From Lachnospiraceae bacterium (GTDB taxonomy: Bacteria; Bacillota; Clostridia; Lachnospirales; Lachnospiraceae): DNA of 49,884 nt. Numbering within the stretch: position 1 is the first letter of the stretch; each line of letters begins with the position of its first letter. The DNA is taken from contig JAUNWX010000003.1 of NCBI GenBank assembly GCA_030540075.1, positions 82,129 to 132,012 of the forward strand. Reading direction: 5' to 3'. Below, one piece after another: positions 49,828 through 49,884 of this stretch. The notes beneath the pieces were generated by a model, which ran no database searches, was not told the DNA's origin, and worked only from the letters and a program-made list of their open reading frames with translations. Position numbers and translations under genes: made by a program.

Positions 49828-49884
49828 TATGGTATCAAAACCATGTTCAGTGTATCAAACTTCGAGCTCAGACACAATGAGGTA

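Noticed and set aside
1-49884. CRISPR array, complete insertion sequence, prophage or rRNA genes
   Set aside because: No regularly spaced direct repeats, transposase, integrase, phage structural genes or rRNA signatures were seen on either strand.

Overview
The window looks like a chromosomal segment of a fairly GC-rich Clostridia member, most likely Lachnospiraceae (inference). The signs are a FabK/FabT-type fatty acid cluster, a VanR/VanS-like two-component system, an arginine-based polyamine operon with carboxyspermidine-type genes, a TRAP transporter, Gram-positive Shine-Dalgarno sites and near-consensus sigma-A promoters. Almost all of it is ordinary chromosome. Lower-GC accessory patches lie at about 13.1-15.0 kb (HipA-like kinase module) and 48.3-49.8 kb (broken SIR2 and RhuM genes beside a DUF6935-type gene).

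Layout. 0-1 kb: two tandem tRNA-Lys(CUU) genes and trmB. 1.3-7.4 kb: an SH3 membrane protein, then a response regulator, histidine kinase and D,D-carboxypeptidase that overlap each other. 7.6-9.6 kb: a YgjP-type metallopeptidase coupled to an HPr/Crh-like protein without the catalytic His, and a small membrane protein. 9.8-13.0 kb: uxaB-uxaA for hexuronate breakdown behind a palindromic operator. 13.1-15.0 kb: HipA-like kinase plus an unknown partner. 15.2-24.4 kb: acpP-accD-accA-fabH-fabK-fabD-fabG-fabF-fabZ and separately promoted fabT, all on the minus strand. 24.6-28.9 kb: sbcD-sbcC. 29.2-32.4 kb: cytoplasmic 5'-nucleotidase family enzyme, a 231-nt inverted repeat, a GNAT enzyme and a membrane protein. 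32.6-34.2 kb: alpha/beta hydrolase and KdgF-like cupin. 34.4-40.7 kb: polyamine operon speA-speE-speB-CASDH-nspC behind a roughly 410-nt leader ending in an intrinsic terminator. 40.8-43.1 kb: DUF1294 protein, ketopantoate-reductase family enzyme and a Cys-rich unknown. 43.2-46.4 kb: dctP-dctQ-dctM TRAP transporter. 46.6-48.3 kb: GH13 alpha-glucosidase. 48.3-49.8 kb: decaying accessory genes.

How the genes fit together. Altronate dehydratase, tagaturonate reductase, a KdgF-like cupin and a TRAP transporter suggest uronate uptake and catabolism. The uxaB and dctP promoters carry related GTAAGCGCTT operators at the same place relative to the -10 box, so they may share a regulator (a LacI-family protein or CcpA). 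The polyamine operon encodes arginine to agmatine to putrescine, plus two different ways of adding an aminopropyl group. No SAM decarboxylase is in view.

Most notable for follow-up: the attenuated leader of the polyamine operon; the 231-nt inverted repeat at 30.7-30.9 kb and the smaller CCGGAGG-core hairpins related to it; Ala/Glu/Thr/Asp-rich insertions in at least seven otherwise conserved enzymes; a 13-bp word that occurs five times in the same codon phase, always encoding Ala-Asn-Ala-Glu; and the HipA-like two-gene module.
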